From: Cystobacter ferrugineus
Lineage (GTDB): Bacteria > Myxococcota > Myxococcia > Myxococcales > Myxococcaceae
Direction of reading: 5' to 3'
Assembly: GCF_001887355.1 (NCBI RefSeq)
Contig: NZ_MPIN01000012.1
Location: forward strand, 156,124-220,123
DNA: 64,000 nucleotides
This document shows positions 41,063 through 49,529 of this stretch, one piece after another (position 1 is the stretch's first letter; every line of letters starts with the position of its first letter). The notes under the pieces were generated by a model. The model saw only the letters and a program-made list of their open reading frames with translations. It had not been told where the DNA came from and ran no database searches. The translations under genes were made by a program, and so were the position numbers.

Positions 41063-43426
41063 TCACGTGCGCCGGCGCCTCAGGAGCAGCACCACCGCCA
41101 GCCACGCCGCCGCACCGCCCGCTCCCGCGTCGCAGCCACACCCAACCGTCTCGTCCGGCACATCCGGCTCGGAAGGCACGCCGGGCGGCGGCTCGTCCGC
41201 CTCGACGGTGATGCGGAAGGACTGCTCCGCGTCCGGGCTCACCCCATTGGTTGCCCGCACCACCACCTCCACCGTGCCCGCCGCCGTGGGCGTCCACGTC
41301 ACCACCCCCGTGGCCGCATCGATGCTCGGCCCCGGGACCGTGCTCGTCAGCGAGAAGGTGGGCGTGGGCTCGCCCGCGGCCAGCACCTCGTAGCGGTACG
41401 GCGCTCCGACCACCGCGGTCGTGATGGGCGTGGAGAGAAGGGTGGGCGCCGACGACTGCTTGTCCTTCACCGTGACGGACACGGTGCGCGCGTCCACTCC
41501 CGCGGCGGCCACGGTGAGCGTCGCGGTGTCCTTCTCGCTGTCCGCGTCCTCGGCGGCCGCCACGGTGACGGTCCGTGGCGTGTTCCAGTTGGACGTCGTG
41601 AAGCGCAGGGTCTCACCCTCCGTGACGGAGACATCCGTGTCTCCCGCGGTCCGCGCCACCGTGACGGAGACGTTGCCGTCAGGCCGCCTGGACAGGGCCA
41701 CCGTGACGGTCCCGCTCCCTCCCTCGTCCAGCGTCAGCGCCGTGGTGGACAGCACCAGCCGCGCCGCGTTGTTGTCGATGGACGTCACCACCACCGTCTC
41801 CGTGCTCAGCGCCTGCGCGGCCACGGCGAAGGACGCCAGATCCGGCGCCTTGTCCGTGTCATCGGCCGCGGCGATCGTCACGAGCTGGGGCTGGTTCCAG
41901 TTGGCCGGCGTGAAGGTCAGTTGCTCGCCATCGGCCACCGTCAGGTCCGCGTCCCCCGAGGCCCGCTGCACGGTGACGGTGACATCCGCCGTGGGCGCCT
42001 GCGCCAGCCGCACGGTGAAGACGCTCCGGCCGCCCTCGGCGACCCGCTGGTTCAGCCCGGAGACGATGAGCTTCTGGGACACCTGCTCGGGCATCACCCG
42101 GGTGACGTTGCCCGAGGCGCTACCCACCACATACAGCGCGCCATCCGGCCCCACGTCCATGTCCACGGCCTGGGTGAAGTCCGTGCCCCACGAGTCCACC
42201 GTGGCCACCGAGTTGTCCACGGCCAGCGTGGCGCGCACCACCCGGTGCGAGTTGAAGTCCCCGAAGAAGAAGTTGCCGCGGTACTCGGGCGGAAAGAGGG
42301 TCGAGTCGTAGAAGACGCCTCCGGTGATGGCGCCCCCCAGGTCGTCCGTGACGGCCTGGCCTCCACCGCTCGCCGCATCCGGCCCGGCCTGTACCGCCGT
42401 CCACGTGGTGGCGCTCGGGGTGCTCGCCACATACACCGTGCCGTCGAAGCTCGCGTCCGTCACTCCGGACACGGTGAGCTTCTCGCCCTTGCGGAAGCCG
42501 TGCGCCGCCGTGGTCGTGAAGGTGGCCACGCCCCCGCTGCGCGTCGCCCCGTTCGCGGTGAGGTTGCGCGTGTCGATGCCGTTGGTCCGGTACTTGATGA
42601 CCGGGGTGATGTACCTGTTGTTGGGCTGTTTGGGCTGGTTGTTCTCGTAGACGCTGTAGCCCGCGTGGTCTCCCTCCTCGGTGACGAAGACCTGCTCGTA
42701 GCCAGTTCCCACCACGTTCACCCACAGCTTTCCCGTGGTGGGCTGGAACGTGAAGGTGAACGGGTCGCGGAAGCCTTGGGCCCAGATGTACTCGTTGTTG
42801 GGACCCACCCCATCATTGAAGGGGTTGTCGTTGGCCGGAGTGCCGTCCGGATTCGCGCGGCTCACCTTGGACGCCAGTGAGGTGAGATCCGCATTCACCC
42901 CCGTGCCATTGCCCAGGTCGCCAATGGCCCAGTACAGCTTCCCGTCCGGCCCGAAGCCCAGCGCGCCGCCGTTATGGTCCTGCCCCGTGGTGGGCAGGTT
43001 GTCGACGACGACCGTGCGCGCCGTGCCCACGCCGTTGGCATCCGTGTAGCGGACGATCATCTGCCTGGTGCCGCCGGGCGCCGTCAGGAACAGGTAGACG
43101 TAGCGGTTGACGGCGTAGTTCGGATCGAACGCCAGACCGAGGAGGCCGCACGCGTTGTTGGTATGGACGGACTCGGTGGCGAACACGGTCGTTACCAGGG
43201 AGGTGCCGCTCGTGAGGAGCTCGCCATCGCGCATCGTCGCGACGCGCACGGTGCCATTCTGGTTGAGCAGGAAGAGCCGCCCCGAGCCATCCGGCGCCCA
43301 GCCGAGGCCGGTGGCGGGGGTGAGCGCGGGGGAGCTGTAGTTCGTCTCCACGAAGCCGGGAACAGCCGCCACCGTGGGAGATGCCCACAGCGTCAGTGGA
43401 ACGAGACAAGCAAGAAGAGAGCGCAT
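41063..43426 (-). CDS. exported sugar dehydrogenase-like propeller with MYXO-CTERM anchor
   Basis: The 787-residue product starts with a signal peptide (LLACLVPLTLWASPTVA). Residues about 25-460 look like a glucose/sorbosone dehydrogenase propeller (GLGWAPDGSGRLFLLNQNG, DHNGGALGFGPDGKLYWAIGD, QGFRDPFTFTF). Two Calx-beta-like repeats follow, each with NWNxPxxVTVAA/TIAA, then an Ig-like domain (VVGAPYRYEVLAAGEPTPTF). The end is VGCGCDAGAG, a hydrophobic stretch and RRRRT, which is the MYXO-CTERM sorting signal. The protein is probably tethered to the outer surface after processing. PQQ binding was not verified residue by residue. Confidence 0.88.
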   Translation of the reverse strand: MRSLLACLVPLTLWASPTVAAVPGFVETNYSSPALTPATGLGWAPDGSGRLFLLNQNGTVRVATMRDGELLTSGTSLVTTVFATESVHTNNACGLLGLAFDPNYAVNRYVYLFLTAPGGTRQMIVRYTDANGVGTARTVVVDNLPTTGQDHNGGALGFGPDGKLYWAIGDLGNGTGVNADLTSLASKVSRANPDGTPANDNPFNDGVGPNNEYIWAQGFRDPFTFTFQPTTGKLWVNVVGTGYEQVFVTEEGDHAGYSVYENNQPKQPNNRYITPVIKYRTNGIDTRNLTANGATRSGGVATFTTTAAHGFRKGEKLTVSGVTDASFDGTVYVASTPSATTWTAVQAGPDAASGGGQAVTDDLGGAITGGVFYDSTLFPPEYRGNFFFGDFNSHRVVRATLAVDNSVATVDSWGTDFTQAVDMDVGPDGALYVVGSASGNVTRVMPEQVSQKLIVSGLNQRVAEGGRSVFTVRLAQAPTADVTVTVQRASGDADLTVADGEQLTFTPANWNQPQLVTIAAADDTDKAPDLASFAVAAQALSTETVVVTSIDNNAARLVLSTTALTLDEGGSGTVTVALSRRPDGNVSVTVARTAGDTDVSVTEGETLRFTTSNWNTPRTVTVAAAEDADSEKDTATLTVAAAGVDARTVSVTVKDKQSSAPTLLSTPITTAVVGAPYRYEVLAAGEPTPTFSLTSTVPGPSIDAATGVVTWTPTAAGTVEVVVRATNGVSPDAEQSFRITVEADEPPPGVPSEPDVPDETVGCGCDAGAGGAAAWLAVVLLLRRRRT

Positions 43427-43582
43427 CCCCGCACACTACCAGTGTGTACGGTTGGATGACGGACTTGCCTGCCTACAGGTTCACGGTAGCGGAGGGGGGC
43501 TGACGGGGCTCGCGGTGTCGTGCGCCGGGCGGGTGGAGAGGCCGTGCTGCCGACTTGAGGCACACGTCCGCCCTGCCCACTC

Positions 43583-44371
43583 TCAAGGTTGGACGGACTG
43601 GGGTGGGCGGTCCTTCCGCGCGACGGGCAGGTAGCACTTGCCCTTGTACTCGGCGTGATCGTCCTCGCACGGAGGACGCTGTTCGAGCGCCACCCAGCAT
43701 CCATTGTTGATCACCACTTCCCCTCGTCTTTTGACATTGCAGGGAGGAATCGCCTGATTCTGGAAAGGCTTTTCGGGCAAGGGGTAGGCGATGGCCGCCG
43801 TACCGGACTCTTCCGAAACGATGAAGTACACGGCCTTGTTCGGGGATCGGATTGCGGAATCCACGCTGGCCGTGGGCCGCGGAGGAGACTCGGGATGCTT
43901 CTCGACGTACAGCCAGACGCCCAGCCCCAGCGAGAGCATGGCGAGACCCGCGAGCGCCATTCCTTGCAGGAGGACAGACTTCCGGACCGTGTGCGGTGCC
44001 GAGGACTTCGCGTATCCGCCGCGCGAGGCGGCGAGGTGGGCCCGCACCTGGGGATTGTCCTCCACCCGCGTGACCGCGGCGGTGGTCATCACGAGAAGGT
44101 TGGCCAGGTCCGAAACATCCACCGGGGCGGGTGCCTCCTCCACCTTCACCGCGACGGAGGACCAGTTCGGGTCGAAGAGGAGCTGGACCCGCCAGGGGCC
44201 CTCGGGTTGCCAGGTCACGTCGCTACCCGGCCGCAACAGCAGGACCGGGGCCCCCGTGTCCGTGTGCCACGCCTCGTAGAGACGTCCGGGTCCCGGTCCC
44301 AGATCGTCATGACTCGCGCCGAGGTGGAAGGGTCCCAACCTGACGCTCGTCCAGTGCTTCTCGTCCGCCAT
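43583..44371 (-). CDS. single-pass membrane protein, paralogue of 18474-19247
   Basis: The product has 262 residues with AAGGAG 6 bases before ATG 44371. The N-terminal cytoplasmic domain includes VRLGPFHLGASHDD, RLYEAWHTDTGAPVLLL and VKVEEAPAPVDVSDLANLL. The transmembrane helix is at about 138-156 (LLQGMALAGLAMLSLGLGVWLYV). The outer part repeats the Cys pattern of the paralogue (IPPC, NNGCWVAL, PPC, GKCYLPV) and keeps AIAYPLPEKPF. Its last 27 codons also exist as a fragment at 35247-35331. Two working copies plus a fragment suggest an expanding family. Function unknown. Confidence 0.82.
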   Translation of the reverse strand: MADEKHWTSVRLGPFHLGASHDDLGPGPGRLYEAWHTDTGAPVLLLRPGSDVTWQPEGPWRVQLLFDPNWSSVAVKVEEAPAPVDVSDLANLLVMTTAAVTRVEDNPQVRAHLAASRGGYAKSSAPHTVRKSVLLQGMALAGLAMLSLGLGVWLYVEKHPESPPRPTASVDSAIRSPNKAVYFIVSEESGTAAIAYPLPEKPFQNQAIPPCNVKRRGEVVINNGCWVALEQRPPCEDDHAEYKGKCYLPVARKDRPPQSVQP

Positions 44372-44380
44372 GTGCCGCTC

Positions 44381-44422
44381 CTTTATCTCGAAAGGAAGCG
44401 GACTTGACCTTTCGAGTCAAGG
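44381..44422 (-). promoter_or_regulatory. 42-bp upstream element shared with the paralogue at 18.4 kb
   Basis: Read on the minus strand the element begins CCTTGACT and ends ATAAAG, where it runs into the ribosome site. Inverted repeats are superimposed: TCGAAAG/CTTTCGA (44388-44394, 44409-44415) and CTTGAC/GTCAAG (44403-44408, 44416-44421). These could be operator half-sites or an RNA hairpin. Confidence 0.45.
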
Positions 44423-44536
44423 GTCTTGGTGGGTCCTGTCGGGTACGGTGCGGACGCTGGAGGGCATCCTTGAATCCTTCTGTTCCATTGGGACAGCCCC
44501 AAGGCGCAGTAGCTGCTCGTCACCGCCTTGCTGACG

Positions 44537-45277
44537 TCAGCGCAGGAAGGCACGGGTCATCGCGGCGTATTCACCTGCGTCCTGCTGCATGCGTTGGAGC
44601 AGGGCTTGTGCCTCCAGGGCTTCGGGGGCACCAAGCCTGATGAGGCTTCGAAGCGCCTTCACATGACTCAGGTGCTTTCTCCTCTGCTCGGCCAGTTCCT
44701 CCCGCCGAAGCCCCAGGGTTCGAATCGTCGTCTCCCCGCGCTTGTTGCCGCCTACCGCGTAGGGCACCTCTTGCCGGAAGGAGATGAAGGACTCGGGGTC
44801 GTCCGCCGCCGGGTCGAGCAGTAGAGGGTCTTCCGCCGCCACATCGTCCTTGTGGTTTCGAGCCCTTCGCGTGGGCGTCTTCAGGGGGAACAGGTTCCTC
44901 TTGAACTGCTGGTTGCAGAGTGTGCAGGACAGGAAGAGGTTCGTCCACTCGTAGGCGAGCCAGTAATAGCCAGGTCGACCGAGTGGCTCCTTCTCCTTCA
45001 GTCGCCACCCCGCCTTGGGGCGGAAGTGCTCGACGTCTCCGTAGGAGATGTGGGCGAAGTTCGATTCACAGAAGGCGCACTTGAGGTGCTGTGCTTTCCG
45101 GAGCGTCGCCTTGACGGTCTCATGCCCATAGATACCCGGGTCGAACTCGAACGACTTCTTGCCGCTCTTGAAGCTCCGGGGCGCGCGTGAATGCGCCGCC
45201 TTCATGGCACGCAGGGCGCGCGCTCCTTTTGTCCGAAGGACTTCGGGCGGCTCGGCCGGCTTGCGGATACGGATCAC
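44537..45277 (-). CDS. ptuB: Septu PtuB-like HNH nuclease (TIGR02646-type)
   Basis: The GTG at 45277 overlaps the ATPase stop by 4 bases (GTGA) and gives 246 residues starting VIRIRKPAEPPEVL, the usual opening. The HNH core is CAFCES, GDVEHFRPK and NLFLSCTLCNQQFKRNLFPL, with two CxxC pairs for zinc and the His-Phe-Arg-Pro-Lys catalytic strand. Family members pair with an ATPase, as in Septu (PtuA/PtuB) and retron Ec78, and cut DNA or tRNA on phage infection. Its partner here has lost the P-loop, so the system is probably no longer functional unless the ATPase is supplied elsewhere. Confidence 0.82.
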   Translation of the reverse strand: MIRIRKPAEPPEVLRTKGARALRAMKAAHSRAPRSFKSGKKSFEFDPGIYGHETVKATLRKAQHLKCAFCESNFAHISYGDVEHFRPKAGWRLKEKEPLGRPGYYWLAYEWTNLFLSCTLCNQQFKRNLFPLKTPTRRARNHKDDVAAEDPLLLDPAADDPESFISFRQEVPYAVGGNKRGETTIRTLGLRREELAEQRRKHLSHVKALRSLIRLGAPEALEAQALLQRMQQDAGEYAAMTRAFLR

Positions 45278-46382
45278 TTCCGGCCAGCCTTCATTCGCTC
45301 GGCGGCGCGTTGGATGAGTTCGAGGGCTTCGCGCTCGGTCTTCGTCTCGCCCGTGGGCAGAGGGCCGATCATGGACTCCAGTTCGTTCAGTCTGGCTTTG
45401 TCCTTCTGGGGCAGCCGGGGCTTGGAGAGGAGCGCGGTCCGCTCCTTGAGGAGTCTCTCGAGCTGGGGCGGTCGGGCCGTCTCCAGTCCGAACAGGTCGC
45501 TCGTGAGAATTTGATCCACCCGCCAGCCTCGGATGGATTCCACGTCGTTGTCGATGACGACGTGGTCGCCCTCTCGCCTCAGGACCACGATGTTCGCATC
45601 CGTGGCGCTCTGGATGACGAGCGGGCTGTGCGCGGTCACGATGAACTGGGTTCGAGGGAATCGATCGGTCAGGTATCCGATGAGCTGTCGCTGCCAGGTC
45701 GGATGCAGGTGGAGATCGATTTCGTCCACGAGGACCACCGCCGGTTCGGCGAGCGGGTTGGGGCTCTCGGGATAGCGTTCGAACAGGCGGCTTGCGAGGT
45801 CCACCATCCAGGCGATAAGCGTCCGGTATCCCAGGCTCAAACCTCGCATTGAGACCCATCCGTAGGGCGTTTGGACCTCCACCCTGGCATTGGGGTTGCT
45901 CGTATCGGGAGGCGTGAAGCGCAGGTCGCTTACCTCTGGGAGCAAGTCAATGAGAAGCTGTTTGATTCGATCGCGCTTCTGCGCGGCTCCACCGTGTTGG
46001 GGGGCCGCCTTGCTGGCAGCATAATCCGCTTGCAGGAGCCACTCCTCGGCGTTTCTCAGGGGTACATCTTCCAAGAAGAGACTGTCGTTGTGCTGGGCTT
46101 CTTTCGGCGCGGACAGTGCGCCAGCTCCCATGCGGCGCGTCGCTCCGTAGCCGTAGCACACCAGAGAGAGAAAGGGCCCAACGACACCTTGACTTGGAGC
46201 CCATGAGAATTTTCCCCCTGGGGGTTCGAATTCGTAGTCCACCCGGGCAGGTTCTTCTTGTTCATCATCTCGAGGGTCAACGAAAGCAAGTAGACGGGCA
46301 GGGGCCTCGAGGGGAATTGCTTGCGCGAGCCCGCCCGTACCCGCTTGGCCTGCTGTGCTCTTCCCCGGCTTTTCGTGGCCAT
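45274..46382 (-). pseudogene. ptuA: Septu PtuA-like ATPase, N-terminal deletion removes Walker A
   Basis: The start ATG 46382 has GAGGAG 4 bases upstream and opens MATKSRGRAQQAKR, then VYLLSLTLE, the normal first strand of such SMC-like ATPases. In the family this leads within about 20 residues to a Walker A P-loop. Here it breaks off near 46269. The protein continues in another frame from about 46240 (VDYEFEPPGGKFSW, VCYGYGATRRMGAG) through LSLGYRTLIAWMVDLASRLF (signature), VVLVDEIDLHLHPTWQRQ (Walker B) and FIVTAHSPLVIQSA (H-loop). So 100 or more residues with the nucleotide-binding lysine are missing. The frame can be read further upstream to 46458, without family resemblance. Confidence 0.72.
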
Positions 46383-46524
46383 GTCGCTCCTCACGGGTGC
46401 CTACCTCAGCACCACATGCAGGCGATGTACCACGAAGGTCGGAGCCGTCCCATTCCAAGCTGCGCTCTCGTCAATGGAATGGGCTTCGTGGTTTACAAGA
46501 GGGACCCATGACAGCGGATGGACA

Positions 46525-47079
46525 ATGACAAGCGCCCGCCTCGCGTCGCTCATCGAAATAGCTCAGCAGTTTCATCCACGCGGCATCAGTCCAGCGGATG
46601 AGCGGTACACCGAGACTCCCGAGTACCTCCGTGCCCGTGAGGCGTGGCGGTGCGCATCGCGGAACGCGGAGTCCTGGCAACGTGTGCTGGTGCTTCTGCG
46701 GGAACGAGCCACGCCAGCCTATCGCGTGCGAGATCTCACGGTGCCGTACATGCATCCCTCCTGGAGGGTGGCGCTCCTGCGTGAAGGCACGCCGTTCATC
46801 GCGGTGGGATGCGTGAGTGTGCTCGCCCCGGTTTTCTTCTGCTACGGCCTCCAGGGGCTGGAACAGGATCCCCAGGTGGTGTTACGAGAGCGTCCTCCTG
46901 AAGTGGCCGAGGGAGTCGCGGTGATCGAGTGGGCGATCCAGGAGGTGTTCAACTACGAGCCGCTCTCGCCAGAGGAGGCCCTGACGGTCGTGCCCGACGT
47001 GGAGATCGAGCACTGCCCACCCGGTGGCTCAACGCTGCTGGCCGCGTTGATTTCCAACGACCTGAACCACTACGTGTAG
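46525..47079 (+). CDS. hypothetical cytosolic protein, possible immunity type
   Basis: The product has 184 residues from ATG 46525. It contains LIEIAQQFHPRGISPADERY, WQRVLVLLRERATP, FIAVGCVSVLAPVFFCYG and LTVVPDVEIEHCPPGGSTLL. There is no signal peptide; the FIAVGCVSVLAPVFF stretch looks like a buried strand rather than a membrane helix. I recall this as a common myxobacterial family placed next to polymorphic-toxin-like lipoproteins, but no such toxin is beside it here. The upstream neighbour on the other strand is the truncated Septu ATPase, so this gene may have come in with the rearrangement. The reading frame is solid; the role is a guess. Confidence 0.65.
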   Translation: MTSARLASLIEIAQQFHPRGISPADERYTETPEYLRAREAWRCASRNAESWQRVLVLLRERATPAYRVRDLTVPYMHPSWRVALLREGTPFIAVGCVSVLAPVFFCYGLQGLEQDPQVVLRERPPEVAEGVAVIEWAIQEVFNYEPLSPEEALTVVPDVEIEHCPPGGSTLLAALISNDLNHYV

Positions 47080-47083
47080 GACG

Positions 47084-47113
47084 GGCGAGGCGGTCGCAGT
47101 CGTCCGCCCCGCC
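47084..47113. terminator. hairpin between convergent genes
   Basis: GGCGAGGCGG pairs with CCGCCCCGCC (one mismatch) around a 10-base loop, just after the stop at 47079 and before the receptor stop at 47131. There is no U tract. Confidence 0.4.
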
Positions 47114-47130
47114 GCCTTACCCGTGCAAGC

Positions 47131-49413
47131 CTAGAAGTGCACGCGCGCGGTGAGGAACGCCGTGCGCGCGGCGGCCGGGATGGCCTGGCCCGAGTAGTAC
47201 TGGTCGTAGAAGAACCTGTTCGTGAGGTTGTTCACGTTGAGCTGCAGGTCGAGCCGCTCCCAGAGCGAGTAGCTGGCGAAGGCATCGAAGCGCCAGTAGT
47301 TGGGCACCTTGTTGAAGCTCTGCGCCGCCGAGGTCGGGTTGTTCACCGTCGTCACGTCCTGGTACACGGCGCCGCCACCCAGCGTCAGGCCGTCCAAGAG
47401 GCTCACCGTGGTCCACAGCGACAGGCTGCGCTTGGGCGTATTCGGCAGCGGCTGGCCCACCAGGTACGGGTTGGTGTGCTCGAGGATGTCCGAGTCCAGG
47501 TGCGTGTAGTTGGCCAGCACCCTCCAAGCACTGGTGATCTGCCCCGTCACCCCCACGTTGTAGCCCTGCACCCGCTGCGCGCCCTCGAGCACGAGTTGCG
47601 GCTGGGTGGGGTCGCTGTTCGCCACGCGCGCGTTCGTCTTCTCGATACGGAACACCGACGCGTTCAATCCCAGCCGCGACTCGAGCAGCTCCGCCTTGGC
47701 GCCAATCTCGTATGTCTGGTTGGTCTCCGGCTCGAGCGTGGCGTTGTTGTTGGCGAGCGCTCCGGCCTCCGCCGACGGGTTCGAGGACGTGCCGTACATG
47801 GCGTACACGCTCGTCTTGTCCAGCGGGTGCAGCACGAGCCCCACGCGCCAGTTGAAGAGCGTGTCCTTGTTCTCCAGGTTCGTGCGCACGCCCGCCCGGT
47901 CCACCGCCGAATAGCGCGTGCGGAAGACATCCACGCGCGCCGAGCCGAGCACCTCCACGAAGCGGGAGATGGAAATCTGATCCGCCGCGTACACGCCCAC
48001 GTTCCACTGGCGGCTCTCGTTGGAGCCGGAGAAGACGCGGTTGACGGTGGACAGGTCCGGCCTGGGCTCCGGGTCGAACAGGTTGGCCGGCAGGTTCGGC
48101 GAGGCGCCCGACGCGGTCAGGTTGTCGCGGTACTGGTCGCGCGACTCCCGTGACAGCTCGAGCCCGATGTTCGCCGTCTGCTTGACGATGCCCGTCTGGA
48201 GTTCGCCCCGCAGGTCCGTCTGGTTGATGAGGTAGAGGTTGTCCGTGTCCGTCTGGTAGCGCTCGCGGCCGATCGTTTGCGGATTGATGGCCGGCACGAG
48301 CCCTCGGGGAGACGTGGGACGGGAGAAGCGGTCCACGCCGCCCAGGCGCAGCGTGTTCGTCAGCCGCGGGCTGTTCTCACGCCCCTCGCCGAAGCGGTGC
48401 TGGAAGCGCGCGGTGGCGACGTGGGCGTTCACGCGCTCCCGGTCCTCGCCCCTCACGCCGTAGAAGACGTCGCGTCCCACGCCGTAGGTGATGCCCACCG
48501 GGCCGCCCTGGTAGTAGGGGTGCCCGTAGTCCGGCACGCTCTGCTCGTGCTGGTAGAAGTAGTCGAAGTCCAGCGAGGTGTTCTGTCCCAGGGCGATCGT
48601 CAGCGACGGCGCGAAGCCCAGGCGGTTCTCGCTCACGTCATCGCGGCCCGCGATGTTGGCGAGCTGCCCGAGCACGTTGATGCGCGCCTGCACGCGCTCG
48701 CTGATCACGCTGTTGACGTCCACCTCCAGGCGTCCCGAGGGCGCCGTGCCGCCCGTGAGGCTCACGCTGCTCGCGGCGCGCTTGCTCGGGCGCTTCGTGG
48801 TGAGGTTGACGGCGCCTCCCGTCGAGCCGCGGCCGAAGAGCACGGCGGACGGGCCGAAGAAGACCTCCACGCCGCCGAGGTTGAAGGTGTCTCGCGTGAA
48901 CCAGCCCAGGTCGCGCACGCCATCGCGGAACGTGTCGCTCTGCGCCGAGAAGCCGCGCAGGTTGAAGGTGTCTCCCTGTCGTCCTCCCTCGCCCGCGCTC
49001 ACCGTGATGCCGGACACGTTGCGCAGCGCATCGCGCACCGTCGTCGCGTTCTGCTCCTCGATGACCTTCTCGGGCACCACCGTCACCGACTGCGGCGTGT
49101 TGATGAGCGGCTGGGGCAGCCGTGTGAGGCCACTCTGCTCGGTGTGGTACTCGCGCGGGTCCGCCGCCTCCTGCACCTTCACCGTGGGCAGCACGAAGGT
49201 GTTCTCCGTGCCCTCGGACGGGGCGGCCTGCGCGGCGGGGCTCTCGGTGCGTGGGGTCTCGGCGGGCGGCGTGGACTCCTGGGCGAGCGCGCCACCGGCC
49301 GCGAGCGCCGAGGCGAGGCCCGCGGCCTGTCCCAGGGGCCAGAGCCTGCCTCGGACGCCTCCCGCGAGGCCCTTCGTCGCGCGGATGCCTGGGGTGTGAA
49401 GCTTGGAAGACAT
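47131..49413 (-). CDS. TonB-dependent siderophore receptor
   Basis: From ATG 49413 the product has about 760 residues with a signal peptide (GLASALAAGGALAQE). The plug is clear: NTPQSVTVVPEKVIEEQNATTVRDALRNV, then GRQGDTFNLRGF and VEVFFGPSAVLFGRGSTGGAVNL. The barrel ends in ARVHF, the outer-membrane C-terminal signature. It is the FhuA/FhuE/FpvA-like class that imports Fe(III)-siderophores. The gene lies downstream of the PepSY and TonB genes on the same strand, matching an iron-uptake operon. The siderophore cannot be read. Confidence 0.92.
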   Translation of the reverse strand: MSSKLHTPGIRATKGLAGGVRGRLWPLGQAAGLASALAAGGALAQESTPPAETPRTESPAAQAAPSEGTENTFVLPTVKVQEAADPREYHTEQSGLTRLPQPLINTPQSVTVVPEKVIEEQNATTVRDALRNVSGITVSAGEGGRQGDTFNLRGFSAQSDTFRDGVRDLGWFTRDTFNLGGVEVFFGPSAVLFGRGSTGGAVNLTTKRPSKRAASSVSLTGGTAPSGRLEVDVNSVISERVQARINVLGQLANIAGRDDVSENRLGFAPSLTIALGQNTSLDFDYFYQHEQSVPDYGHPYYQGGPVGITYGVGRDVFYGVRGEDRERVNAHVATARFQHRFGEGRENSPRLTNTLRLGGVDRFSRPTSPRGLVPAINPQTIGRERYQTDTDNLYLINQTDLRGELQTGIVKQTANIGLELSRESRDQYRDNLTASGASPNLPANLFDPEPRPDLSTVNRVFSGSNESRQWNVGVYAADQISISRFVEVLGSARVDVFRTRYSAVDRAGVRTNLENKDTLFNWRVGLVLHPLDKTSVYAMYGTSSNPSAEAGALANNNATLEPETNQTYEIGAKAELLESRLGLNASVFRIEKTNARVANSDPTQPQLVLEGAQRVQGYNVGVTGQITSAWRVLANYTHLDSDILEHTNPYLVGQPLPNTPKRSLSLWTTVSLLDGLTLGGGAVYQDVTTVNNPTSAAQSFNKVPNYWRFDAFASYSLWERLDLQLNVNNLTNRFFYDQYYSGQAIPAAARTAFLTARVHF

Positions 49414-49529
49414 GTGGGGTCCTTGGTTGGGGAGGTTCGGTGCTTCGTGGCGCACCCCGGCCGCTCGCGCCGGTCAGGGCGCGTCGGAGGAGCGGGGAGT
49501 TCGAGAGGACGGGTGGAGGGGTGAGGCGA

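Noticed and set aside
46383-46458. GKST tetrapeptide upstream in the PtuA-like frame as a possible Walker A
   Set aside because: It lies in low-complexity sequence before the start that has a ribosome site, without the preceding hydrophobic strand or GxxxxG spacing.
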